A stretch of DNA of 64,000 nucleotides from CAYRES01 sp964423425 (GTDB lineage Bacteria > Actinomycetota > Thermoleophilia > RBG-16-64-13): positions 310,001-374,000 of the forward strand of contig CAYRES010000001.1 in the NCBI GenBank assembly GCA_964423425.1, in the 5' to 3' direction. Shown piece by piece: positions 44,956 to 52,011 of the stretch (positions within the stretch are counted from its first letter, which is position 1; each line of letters begins with the position of its first letter). A program made the translations under genes and the position numbers. Under the pieces are notes generated by a model, which was not told the origin of the DNA, did not search any database, and saw only the letters and a list, made by a program, of their open reading frames with translations.

Positions 44956-44976
44956 ACCGGCCCAGCCGAGGCCGGT
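44956..44976 (+). terminator. Hairpin after the pilus/sigma operon
   Basis: ACCGGCC (44956-44962) and GGCCGGT (44970-44976) form a 7-bp stem with a 7-nt loop, 6 nt after the sigma stop codon. No T tract follows, so termination may need Rho. Confidence 0.45.
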
Positions 44977-45337
44977 GCGCACCCGTCATCCGGCAGTAAG
45001 TGACAATGGGCGCCGCTCGGCCTCTTGGTCGGTCGGGTATCGGTGAAGAAGGCGCCGGAAGATGAGGCAATCGCGAATGAGTTGCGCCTCCCCACGTTTC
45101 CCTCCTGCTCTCACGCGCGATAATGTACATTATGTCAAGTAGACATCGGCACGCGCATCCGACTCCACAAGGTGAACCTTTCGTTGCGTCTCTGAGGACT
45201 CTCAGATTCCTCAACCCCCCACCCCTGGCCCAACCCCGCGGATGCCGGTCGCATAGGGTGGCGCGCAGCCGCGGACCGTGTTCTCGCCGCGGCGCGGAAT
45301 CTCAGCGCGGCTTTGTGCCGCCAACGTGTGGGGTCTG
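44977..45337. other. Intergenic region between convergent operons
   Basis: About 400 bp (44950-45358, including the two flanking hairpins) with no gene I can support on either strand. It holds the 14-bp palindrome at 45120-45133, a small hairpin TCTGAG-GACT-CTCAGA near 45190-45205, and C-rich stretches. A minus-strand GTG at 45095 has a good AGGAGG ahead of it, but its frame runs antisense into the sigma gene and has no family resemblance. Confidence 0.5.
45120..45133. repeat. Perfect 14-bp AT-rich palindrome
   Basis: ATAATGTACATTAT is its own reverse complement and stands out in a GC-rich region. On the minus strand it is directly preceded by a consensus TTGACA (45138-45133), but I find no -10 at the right distance. 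A dimeric regulator's binding site is the simplest reading. Confidence 0.55.
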
Positions 45338-45354
45338 CCGCGAGGTGATCGCGG
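45338..45354 (-). terminator. Hairpin after ftsR
   Basis: CCGCGA and TCGCGG arms form a 6-bp stem with a 5-nt loop, starting 4 nt after the ftsR stop codon on the minus strand. There is no T tract. Confidence 0.4.
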
Positions 45355-45358
45355 CCGT

Positions 45359-46114
45359 TTACGAGGACGTCAGGGAGCGGCCGAAGCGGCGCATCTCCTT
45401 GTACAGCAGCAACTGCCGCAGGTTGCCGAGCAACGTGCCCAGTTCCACCAGGAGCTCCCGTCCCTCTTCTCTACGCTCGCGGTTGTGGGAGTGCAGAGAG
45501 GGTGCCACCACCTGTTCGACCAGGGAGAACTCCCGCTCGACCGATGAGCGCAGGAGCCGCAGATTCCGAGGCTCCAACCCGTACCTGCCGAACCGGTGGC
45601 AGATACGCGCGATCTCCACATCGCTCTCCCCGAGCAGCCCGCTCAGGCCGTCCTCCCGGCGATCTATGAGCCGGAACTCCACCAGTTGGGCCAGGAAATC
45701 CTCACTCACCCCCAGGACCTCAAGAGCCTCGTCCCAGGTCATCTCTGACTCCTGGCGTATCAGGGCATCTGAGCGCTCGGGAGTATGAGAACCGGGTATG
45801 GCGCCGCTCACCGCCGAGGCCGTACCCCTATCCAAGCGATCCTTGATGACGTTGAGGGGCAAGTATTGATCGCGCTGCAGCTGCAGAGCCGTTCTCAAGC
45901 GGTGGACATCAGCGGCCGCGTACTTCCGGTAGCCGCCGGAGGTGCGCCGAGGGGTGATGATGCCACGATCTTCGAGATAGCGCACCTTGCTGATACTGAC
46001 ATCGGGGAAGTCGGAGATGAGCTGTTTCACCACCTGGCCGATGGTGAAAAGACGTTCCTGGGTGCCGCTGGAAGCGAGAGGCTTCGGTTCTCTGGGTTGC
46101 TCCACGCCGCTCAT
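45359..46114 (-). CDS. ftsR: MerR-family regulator of the FtsR type
   Basis: A 251-residue winged-helix regulator. The N-terminal domain (LFTIGQVVKQL, FPDVSISKVRYLEDRGII, PRRTSGGYRKY, then LQRDQYLPLNVIKDRLD) matches the FtsR / Rv1828 group, which in corynebacteria controls ftsZ and in mycobacteria lies in the gcvH-garA-merR cluster, as here. The C-terminal half has helical segments likely used for dimerisation. I use the ATG at 46114; a GTG one codon earlier is possible. It is last in the minus-strand operon. Confidence 0.85.
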   Translation of the reverse strand: MSGVEQPREPKPLASSGTQERLFTIGQVVKQLISDFPDVSISKVRYLEDRGIITPRRTSGGYRKYAAADVHRLRTALQLQRDQYLPLNVIKDRLDRGTASAVSGAIPGSHTPERSDALIRQESEMTWDEALEVLGVSEDFLAQLVEFRLIDRREDGLSGLLGESDVEIARICHRFGRYGLEPRNLRLLRSSVEREFSLVEQVVAPSLHSHNRERREEGRELLVELGTLLGNLRQLLLYKEMRRFGRSLTSS

Positions 46115-46127
46115 CACCCCGCCCGGC

Positions 46128-46598
46128 CTAGCTTTGCGCCTGTTCCAAGAACACGAGCTTGAATTTGCCGATCTGCAGCTCGTCGCCGTCCTTCAGGCGC
46201 TGGCGCTCCACGCGCGTACGATTGACGTAGGTTCCGTTGAGGCTGTTCTGGTCCTCAACCAGCAGACCCGTGGCGTCACGCATGATGCGGGCGTGATGCC
46301 GCGACACCGTGACATCATCCAGGAACAAGCCGCTCTCCGGCGTACGTCCGATAGTGAGGGGCTCGTCCGTGAGGGGTATCTCCTCCCCTTCGCGCCCTCC
46401 ACCGGCACGAATGATGAGCATGGGTGCTTCGCGTGGGTAGACAGTCTCGTATTCCTGGTCATGCGGCTCGCATTCGGCCACCGACTCGAGCACGGCCGTC
46501 GTGTGCGCTGCGTCCGATGGTACAAGGCGATTGCCACAACGGCTGCAGAAATTGGCGTCGTCGCTGTTCTCGAAGCCACACTTGGCGCACCCGATCAT
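46128..46598 (-). CDS. GarA-like FHA-domain protein with N-terminal zinc ribbon
   Basis: A 156-residue protein. A zinc ribbon (Cys 4, 7, 18, 21) is followed by a linker with TTAVLES and ETVY segments, then an FHA domain with GRTPESGLFLDDVTVSRHHA and NSLNGTYVNRTRV. In mycobacteria GarA, an FHA protein regulated by Thr phosphorylation, controls 2-oxoglutarate and glutamate enzymes. The linker threonines here are candidate kinase sites, though the exact ETTS motif is absent. Located 10 bp before ftsR, as in the garA cluster. The zinc ribbon is an added feature. Confidence 0.82.
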   Translation of the reverse strand: MIGCAKCGFENSDDANFCSRCGNRLVPSDAAHTTAVLESVAECEPHDQEYETVYPREAPMLIIRAGGGREGEEIPLTDEPLTIGRTPESGLFLDDVTVSRHHARIMRDATGLLVEDQNSLNGTYVNRTRVERQRLKDGDELQIGKFKLVFLEQAQS

Positions 46599-46605
46599 CT
46601 ATCGC

Positions 46606-46893
46606 CTAACCCTTCTTACTCCGTACGTCCATCACGGCGTAGTCGACTTTGTACTGATAGAGCCGGCCGGCAAGCTGATTCTCGATACCCTCCACTATTT
46701 CGGGTTTCTCCACCAACCGGGCGCGGGAATCCTCACTGGTGTTGTTCAGCACATATGGTTCGGCCAGCACCTCATCGAAACGCTTACCACTCTGCATCTC
46801 GGCGACGATGTGCCGCACGACCCGCTGTTCTCGCACCCCACCCCTCATGTTCGCGAAGAAGTCTCTCGTAGCTTCAATGGCCCGCTCAAGCAT
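46606..46893 (-). CDS. Conserved-looking small protein of unknown function
   Basis: A 95-residue soluble, mixed-charge protein: N-terminal helix (MLERAIEATRDFFANM), then RVVRHIVAEMQSGKRFDEV and a C-terminal YQYKVDYAVMD. The ATG at 46893 is preferred because AAGGGGG lies 8 nt upstream; an upstream TTG frame extension is weak. It lies 7 bp before the FHA gene and 164 bp after the rsiG-like gene. I recognise no family. Operon membership suggests a partner in signalling. Confidence 0.65.
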   Translation of the reverse strand: MLERAIEATRDFFANMRGGVREQRVVRHIVAEMQSGKRFDEVLAEPYVLNNTSEDSRARLVEKPEIVEGIENQLAGRLYQYKVDYAVMDVRSKKG

Positions 46894-47057
46894 TACTCTT
46901 ACCCCCTTGCCACGTCGCCACAACCCTAAACCTAAAGTGTACCTGCAGAGGGGCCCTTGTCAATACGGCACCCCGCCTCACGTGGCTCCTCCCGCTCGGC
47001 TTGGAGCAAGGCCGTGACCCCCTGTCACGTCTCGGGCAGTGCACACCCGGCGGTGTG

Positions 47058-47357
47058 TTATTCCGAGGCCGGCGGATCGACCGGCTCGTCTTCCACCAGG
47101 CCGCGAGAGCTCAGGATCGACGACAGCCGGGTGATGTCGGCCTCGTCAAACAGCGGCCTGCCCTGCCGATGCTTGTCGCGCAGGCGCCTCACCATCTCCG
47201 CACGAATGATATCGAGCTGACCGTGCAGCAGGCGACGCTTCTTTGATATCTCGCGTTCCTCGGTCTCCAAACGTGCCGACAGTGTCTGTAGGTCATCATC
47301 GCTGTAGGATTGGATGTTGACCAGTAGATCGAACGAAGACGTGTCCTGTTCACTCAT
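47058..47357 (-). CDS. rsiG: RsiG-like anti-sigma factor (probable c-di-GMP sensor)
   Basis: A 99-residue helical protein. Residues 34-49 read E-x3-S-x2-R-x3-H-x3-D (Glu34, Ser38, Arg41, His45, Asp49). The c-di-GMP-binding motif of RsiG, the anti-sigma factor of WhiG, is E(X)3S(X)2R(X)3Q(X)3D, so four of five residues match and Gln is His. The following LDIIRAEMVRRL also agrees with the family as I recall it. Only one motif is present, as in the homodimeric RsiG of deep-branching actinobacteria such as Rubrobacter, where it controls a WhiG-type sigma tied to type IV pili. Pilus and sigma genes lie nearby here. Gene assignment is by motif; partner and ligand are inference. Confidence 0.75.
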   Translation of the reverse strand: MSEQDTSSFDLLVNIQSYSDDDLQTLSARLETEEREISKKRRLLHGQLDIIRAEMVRRLRDKHRQGRPLFDEADITRLSSILSSRGLVEDEPVDPPASE

Positions 47358-47418
47358 GCGGAGTACCCCTGCTCGAATGGGTGTCGGGAACGAAAGGCTT
47401 CACTGGCGGTACTTCAGG

Positions 47419-47805
47419 TTATTCCCCTTGCTCGGCCAGCATAGCCTCGTATTGCTCATGCGACATGAGCGCATCAAGCTCCTCCATGTGGGAAAGACGC
47501 ACCTTGACCAGCCAGCCCTGCTCGTAAGGACTGGAGTTAAGCAGCTCGGGAGCATCGACGACCTGCTCGTTCGCCTCGAGCACAGTACCGGTCATGGGCG
47601 CGAACACATCGGACACCGCCTTCACCGACTCGATCTCCGCATACGGCTCGTCGGCGGCGAGTTCGGTGCCCACTTCGGGCAACTCCACGTACACGATGTC
47701 ACCAAGGGACTTCTGAGCGTAGTCGGTGATGCCGAAGGTGCCGACATCTCCCTCCACACACACCCAGTCGTGCTCCTTGTGGAACTTGAGGTCCCTGGTG
47801 TTCAC
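47419..47805 (-). CDS. gcvH: Glycine cleavage system H protein
   Basis: Lipoyl-carrier protein shuttling the aminomethyl group between the P and T proteins. The 128 residues include the lipoylation site Lys62 in IESVKAVSDV and the C-terminal YEQGWLVKV. The GTG start is fixed by GGAG 5-6 nt upstream; longer upstream reading has no support. No gcvP or gcvT is adjacent, as in the actinobacterial gcvH-garA cluster, where GcvH may also serve as a general lipoyl carrier. Confidence 0.93.
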   Translation of the reverse strand: MNTRDLKFHKEHDWVCVEGDVGTFGITDYAQKSLGDIVYVELPEVGTELAADEPYAEIESVKAVSDVFAPMTGTVLEANEQVVDAPELLNSSPYEQGWLVKVRLSHMEELDALMSHEQYEAMLAEQGE

Positions 47806-47841
47806 CTGCGCTCCTTTCTTGGCCGGGTACGGCTGCTTGTC

Positions 47842-47850
47842 ATGATAGCA
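47842..47850 (-). promoter_or_regulatory. Extended -10 promoter for the gcvH-rsiG-garA-ftsR operon
   Basis: On the minus strand TGC precedes TATCAT, an extended -10 about 37 nt before the gcvH GTG. No clear -35 is visible. It faces away from the mglB promoter 130 bp further on. Confidence 0.45.
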
Positions 47851-47979
47851 TGGGGCTGGGACGCGGTTTCCCTCCAGCCTCGGAGGTGATTCCCGGAGGC
47901 CCCCTCCTGCTCCGCACCGGATGGCCGGCTTCGTCGTTATCACCAGTACACATCCACGCTGAGTCCTGACCGGCCTTTT

Positions 47980-47988
47980 TGTTATACT
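47980..47988 (+). promoter_or_regulatory. Extended -10 promoter for mglB-mglA
   Basis: TGT precedes TATACT at 47983-47988, forming an extended -10 about 42 nt before the mglB ATG. No convincing -35 is seen. Confidence 0.5.
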
Positions 47989-48030
47989 CACGCGGGCTTC
48001 GCGCCGCCTTCATGCCGAGAGGAGCGCCTC

Positions 48031-48522
48031 ATGGGCACCCGAAAAGCTCTCGTGTTCAGCAATCGTCAAATGAGACGGGTGGATGAGATCTTGGTGCGCC
48101 TGCGCGAAGCCTCGGGCTCCCGCTTCATCGCTCTCGTGTCGACAAGCGGTCAGCCCATCACCTCGAGTTCCGTCGATGCATCCCCCGATGCCCTCTCGCT
48201 CGCTTCGCTGGCGGCGAGTTCCTTCGCGGCTACCCAACAGTTGGCCGAGATTCTGGCGGAGCGTGAGTTCACCCTCCTCTTCCACGAGGGGCGGGATTCC
48301 AATCTGCACGTCTCGCCCGTGACCGAACGGGTACTCTTGGTATTGACCTTCGGCAGGGAGACCCAGCTCGGCAAAGTCCGCCTCTACACCAATAGGGCCG
48401 TCGAAGCGCTCGCCCCCATCTTCGCCGATGCGGAGCGCGATGAGGAGGATTTGGCCATAGACAGGGAGTATTCCGCGAAAGCCGACCAAGCAATCGAAGA
48501 CCTCTTTGCCGATGCGGAGTAG
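48031..48522 (+). CDS. mglB: MglB-like roadblock/LC7 protein
   Basis: A 163-residue protein with a roadblock/LC7 domain (QMRRVDEILVRLREASGSRFIALVSTSGQPI at its start) and a charged, acidic helical C-terminal tail. In Myxococcus MglB is the GTPase-activating partner of MglA and sets cell polarity for pilus-driven motility. AGAGGAG precedes the ATG by 6 nt. mglA follows 6 bp later, as expected for the pair. Pilus motor genes lie 3 kb away. Confidence 0.82.
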   Translation: MGTRKALVFSNRQMRRVDEILVRLREASGSRFIALVSTSGQPITSSSVDASPDALSLASLAASSFAATQQLAEILAEREFTLLFHEGRDSNLHVSPVTERVLLVLTFGRETQLGKVRLYTNRAVEALAPIFADAERDEEDLAIDREYSAKADQAIEDLFADAE

Positions 48523-48528
48523 CGTACA

Positions 48529-49113
48529 GTGCCACTGATCAATTTTGCTGCGCGCGAAATCAATTACAAGATTGTCTACTATGGTTGTGGTCTGTGTGGA
48601 AAGACTACGAACATCCAGTACATCCACCGCAAGGTCAATCCCTCGGCACGGGGAAAGCTCGTGAGCATCGCCACCGAGGAGGAGCGGACGCTGTACTTCG
48701 ACTTCCTCCCCCTCTCTCTCGGTACGGTCAAGGGCATGAACACCCGTTTTCACCTCTACACAGTCCCTGGGCAATCCCACTACAATGCGTCGCGGAAGCT
48801 CGTGTTGCAAGGGGTGGATGGAGTCGTGTTCGTTGCCGACAGCCAGATCAGCCGCTTGGACGAGAACGTGGAGAGCTACCTGAACCTGTGGGACAACCTT
48901 CTCGATCAGAGCGACGACCTGTCGCGGCTCCCCACCGTCCTCCAGCTCAACAAGCGCGACCTCACCGACATCTTCTCGGTGGCCGACCTCACCGAGCTTC
49001 TCAATCACACCTCGTCACTGGTGGTGGAGGCGTGTGCCCTGACTGGGGTGGGTGTGTTCGAGACCCTCAAGCTCATCTGCAAACAGGTGATAGCCCGCAC
49101 AGCCCAGGCCTGA
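48529..49113 (+). CDS. mglA: MglA-like small Ras-type GTPase
   Basis: A 194-residue GTPase close to Myxococcus MglA: P-loop GCGLCGKTTN (19-28, Lys25; Myxococcus has GPGLCGKTTN), the FDFLPL switch region, YTVPGQ in place of the usual DxxG, VFVADSQ and NKRD. MglA marks the leading pole and recruits pilus machinery. The GTG start lies 6 bp after mglB. Cys20 in the P-loop replaces the usual Pro. The pair probably controls polarity of the pili encoded nearby. Confidence 0.88.
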   Translation: MPLINFAAREINYKIVYYGCGLCGKTTNIQYIHRKVNPSARGKLVSIATEEERTLYFDFLPLSLGTVKGMNTRFHLYTVPGQSHYNASRKLVLQGVDGVVFVADSQISRLDENVESYLNLWDNLLDQSDDLSRLPTVLQLNKRDLTDIFSVADLTELLNHTSSLVVEACALTGVGVFETLKLICKQVIARTAQA

Positions 49114-49187
49114 GGAGGATCACCGGACCGGGCAAGCGGGCCTGAACAACCCGGCCGAGGAGCCGTGAGGGGCTACGAATGCCCGCC

Positions 49188-50939
49188 TCAGGCTCCCACT
49201 CTCACGATGTAGTCCTTGGGGGCGTACTCGCTGTTGAACGTGTCTTCGAAGAGCACGTGCCCCTCAGGGCCGTACACCAAGCGATGTACCTCGGTCATAC
49301 GTCCGGGAATGCCCTCCTCCACTTCCGAGCGCGAACCTGGGGGCAGGGTCGGATCACGCAAGACGCGCGGCTTGTCAGGAGAGCTGAGGGGCGGCACCGG
49401 GTCGCCGGTCTCGATGACCCGGTAGTCGACCTCCCTCTCCCACGAGGGGGCGGAGAGGGAAACCTCCACCCATGTCTCTCCCGTGCTCACGCTGATGAGG
49501 ATCACCTGGTCGCTATCGTTGCGAAAGCGGAAATCCTGCGAGCCGTAGGAGACCGTTGCATCGCGGCCCAAGGGATAGCGATCGATGAGAAAGGAGTGAG
49601 GCCAGCGTTCCACCACGGGCAGGCCGGCAAAGAAGACGGCGTTGAAGAGCGTGGTCGACACCTGGCAGATACCCCCTCCCACTCCCGGGCGCAGCACCCC
49701 TCCACTGATGACCGGGGCCACGTCGAAACCGGCGGCAACGGTGCGGGGACCGACCGTGGTGTTGAAGGAGAACTCCGTTCCCGGAGAGACCACCACTCCA
49801 TCCAAGAGGCCGGCAACCTGGCGTATGTTGTGCGCCCTCGCTTCATTGGCCGGACTGAAGAAGGTCCGGAAGGAGGCCACCGGCCTCCGTGTGGCCAACA
49901 GGAGCGCATCATCTGTGGACAGTTTCGGTTTGGCCACGGTGGTGGGGATGGCGACCAGGCGGCGGGCGGGCTGGGCTGCTACTCGTTCCATGGAGGCCAC
50001 AAGGGCTTCCCACTGAATGACCGTGCCATCGCTACTCTCGCGCACCACAAACCCCCGCCCGTCCTCCGCGGGGATTATCTCCGCTTCCACCGGAGGTCTC
50101 TCCACCCCGGTGAGCAGGGTCTCCAACTCGCTCATCGTCTGCTCGGGTGAGAGCATGAGCGGTCTACCGACGGCGATGCCGGCGATATTCACCAGGACAA
50201 GCCGGGCCAGATCATCCACCGTTACCACGTATTCCTGGTCGCGATAGGTCAACACGAGCGGCGCGGAGAGAAACACCTGGGCCGCTTCGAGGGCTTCCAG
50301 GGCGGCAGAGGTCGTCACCGCCGGCTCGACCTGCTCGAGCGGCAGGGCGACCTTCCTCCGTCCCTGGGCAAGCGCCTCCTCCACCCGCGTGCGCAGAAGG
50401 CCCTCGTCCACGGCCACGCCGGCCTCGCCGGCCACCACCTTCGCCACCCCCTCGACGACGACGAGGGAGGCCTCTTGGGGGAGGCGTTCGTGCTTCAACG
50501 CGATGGCGTCCAGAGTTGTTCTCCAAGAGGGTTCGTCCACCACCAACACACCTTCGATCGATTCCGCCCTAATCCAGGTACGGGCCCTGGCTGCCAGGCC
50601 GGTGAAGAACGCTCCCCTCCCCAGCTGAAGCGCCTTCACTGCCGTCGCCGAGGCGTCGAGGGAGAAACCGGCAGCTCGGGGCACGATCTCCGAGTGCGTC
50701 TCGACACGTCCGTTCTCGCTCTCGAGCACGAGTGAGAGCGGAGTATCGAGGCGGGGAGCGGCAGCCTGCTGCACAGCCGCGACTAACGCCTCACCGCGAA
50801 GTCCGTCGAGCCGCTCCCCCCACAGCTCGACCCCTCGATGGACGCCGCCCCGGTAGGCGACATAATCGAGAAGGGAGAGAACCAACGTCGTCGCGACCAC
50901 GGCCATGAGCACCACAAGGCCGACACGTATCACTCTCAT
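49188..50939 (-). CDS. VanW-family protein with peptidoglycan-binding-type domains
   Basis: A 583-residue membrane-anchored protein with one N-terminal helix, repeated alpha/beta domains resembling the PG_binding_4/YoaR repeats, and a VanW domain containing PGTEFSFNTTVGPRTVAAGF and GGGICQVSTTLFNAVFFAGL. VanW domains occur near cell-wall and vancomycin-related loci, but the function is unknown and no resistance genes lie here. It is the last gene of the minus-strand envelope operon, 2 bp after a DUF881 gene. Confidence 0.88.
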   Translation of the reverse strand: MRVIRVGLVVLMAVVATTLVLSLLDYVAYRGGVHRGVELWGERLDGLRGEALVAAVQQAAAPRLDTPLSLVLESENGRVETHSEIVPRAAGFSLDASATAVKALQLGRGAFFTGLAARARTWIRAESIEGVLVVDEPSWRTTLDAIALKHERLPQEASLVVVEGVAKVVAGEAGVAVDEGLLRTRVEEALAQGRRKVALPLEQVEPAVTTSAALEALEAAQVFLSAPLVLTYRDQEYVVTVDDLARLVLVNIAGIAVGRPLMLSPEQTMSELETLLTGVERPPVEAEIIPAEDGRGFVVRESSDGTVIQWEALVASMERVAAQPARRLVAIPTTVAKPKLSTDDALLLATRRPVASFRTFFSPANEARAHNIRQVAGLLDGVVVSPGTEFSFNTTVGPRTVAAGFDVAPVISGGVLRPGVGGGICQVSTTLFNAVFFAGLPVVERWPHSFLIDRYPLGRDATVSYGSQDFRFRNDSDQVILISVSTGETWVEVSLSAPSWEREVDYRVIETGDPVPPLSSPDKPRVLRDPTLPPGSRSEVEEGIPGRMTEVHRLVYGPEGHVLFEDTFNSEYAPKDYIVRVGA

Positions 50940-50941
50940 CC

Positions 50942-51640
50942 TTAGTCCTCGACCCGCGTCGCGTACTGGAAGAGAGGCGTCCGGTCGACAGAGGGAACAT
51001 GAAGCTGCTCCTGCCGGTGCACTTCGACATGTACTCCGGGGAGGCTGCCAAGGCGGGCGGCGAGGCCGCCGGGCATGAGTAGCGCCGAATGCAGCTCGGC
51101 CGGGTTGCCCAAGGCCACGATGTCGTAGGGCGGCGAGATGTGGCGCCCCGACATGAGGATGCCCGCCGCGCCTTCGGAGAAGCCGGTATTGAAATCAACC
51201 CTGTGGCCATTCACGGCTATGGCCCTCGCTGCCGCCACGCGAAGCTCGTTGATGATTTCGCACATGTCATACGGGCCGACGAGGCTGCCCCGAGTATCGG
51301 TCAACACCATCCGTACCCCGGGGCCCACAGCTGAGATCGCCCCGGTCACCAGCTCGAGTTCATCTCGGCTGCGCCTCCGCTCGTCTACCATTTCGGCATC
51401 GGTCTTGCGCGCATACTGGGAGCCGATGAGCTCCAGTCGTAGGTCGACCACCTCAGCCTGAAGGCGCTCCGACTCACGACTGAGGGTCGCGACGAGCACG
51501 CTCAGCTCGTCGACGCTCATGGAAGCGAGATCGGCCTCCACCTGCTGGTGCGTACGGAACTGCAGCACGAGCAGAAAACCCAATACGGCAAACGTGAGGA
51601 ACAGGCCCCAGCCGATGCGTGTTGAACGAAGCGCCGCCAT
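50942..51640 (-). CDS. DUF881 membrane-anchored protein, copy 1
   Basis: A 232-residue protein with an N-terminal helix (GLFLTFAVLGFLLVLQF), a coiled coil (VDELSVLVATLSRESERLQAEVVDL), and the DUF881 domain with GPGVRMVLTD, ELRVAAARAIAVNGHR and PPYDIVALGN. DUF881 proteins flank the small basic protein in actinobacteria and firmicutes, often near cell-division genes, with no known activity. Its paralogue lies 370 bp further along the operon. Confidence 0.88.
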   Translation of the reverse strand: MAALRSTRIGWGLFLTFAVLGFLLVLQFRTHQQVEADLASMSVDELSVLVATLSRESERLQAEVVDLRLELIGSQYARKTDAEMVDERRRSRDELELVTGAISAVGPGVRMVLTDTRGSLVGPYDMCEIINELRVAAARAIAVNGHRVDFNTGFSEGAAGILMSGRHISPPYDIVALGNPAELHSALLMPGGLAARLGSLPGVHVEVHRQEQLHVPSVDRTPLFQYATRVED

Positions 51641-51656
51641 GTCACGCCCAGGCCAT

Positions 51657-51995
51657 CTACTTCACGATGAGGCGTCGGATGACGGCCAGGTTCTGGAACA
51701 GCCTCACTCCAAAGGCGACCACAGCGGCCAGGTACAGATTCACACCCAAGCGGTCGCCCAAGAAGGTGATAAGAGCGGCGAGTATGGTGTTGGTGACGAA
51801 CCCGGAGATGAAGAGGCGGTCGTTGAACGTGCGTTCCATGAGCGCCCGCACCCCTCCGAGAGCCGAATCGAGTGCGGCGAGGACGGCCACGGACAGATAG
51901 CGCGCGTACGTGGGAGGCACGTCGTAGCGTATGAGGAGACCGATGCCCACGCCCAACGTCAGGCCCAGAATGGGAAGGTAGTACAGCCTCTTCAC
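51657..51995 (-). CDS. sbp: Small basic protein Sbp (DUF1290)
   Basis: A 112-residue protein with three membrane helices: LYYLPILGLTLGVGIGLLI, the AVLAALDSALGG region, and LFISGFVTNTILAALI. Loop motifs ALDSALGGVRALMERTF and F(N)DRLFISGF are the DUF1290 signature. I start at GTG 51995 (GGGAGC 7 nt upstream); a tandem GTG one codon earlier is equally possible. DUF881 genes on both sides are the conserved context. Confidence 0.87.
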   Translation of the reverse strand: MKRLYYLPILGLTLGVGIGLLIRYDVPPTYARYLSVAVLAALDSALGGVRALMERTFNDRLFISGFVTNTILAALITFLGDRLGVNLYLAAVVAFGVRLFQNLAVIRRLIVK

Positions 51996-52011
51996 CACGC
52001 ACGCTCCCGCT

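Noticed and set aside
44814..45095. Minus-strand 93-codon frame with AGGAGG before a GTG, near the palindrome
   Set aside because: Half of it is antisense to the sigma gene region 4, no protein family is evident, and the TTGACA upstream lacks a -10. Kept only as a possible small transcript.
49188..50939. VanW protein as a vancomycin resistance marker
   Set aside because: VanW domains are common in non-resistant bacteria, and no vanA/H/X genes lie here.
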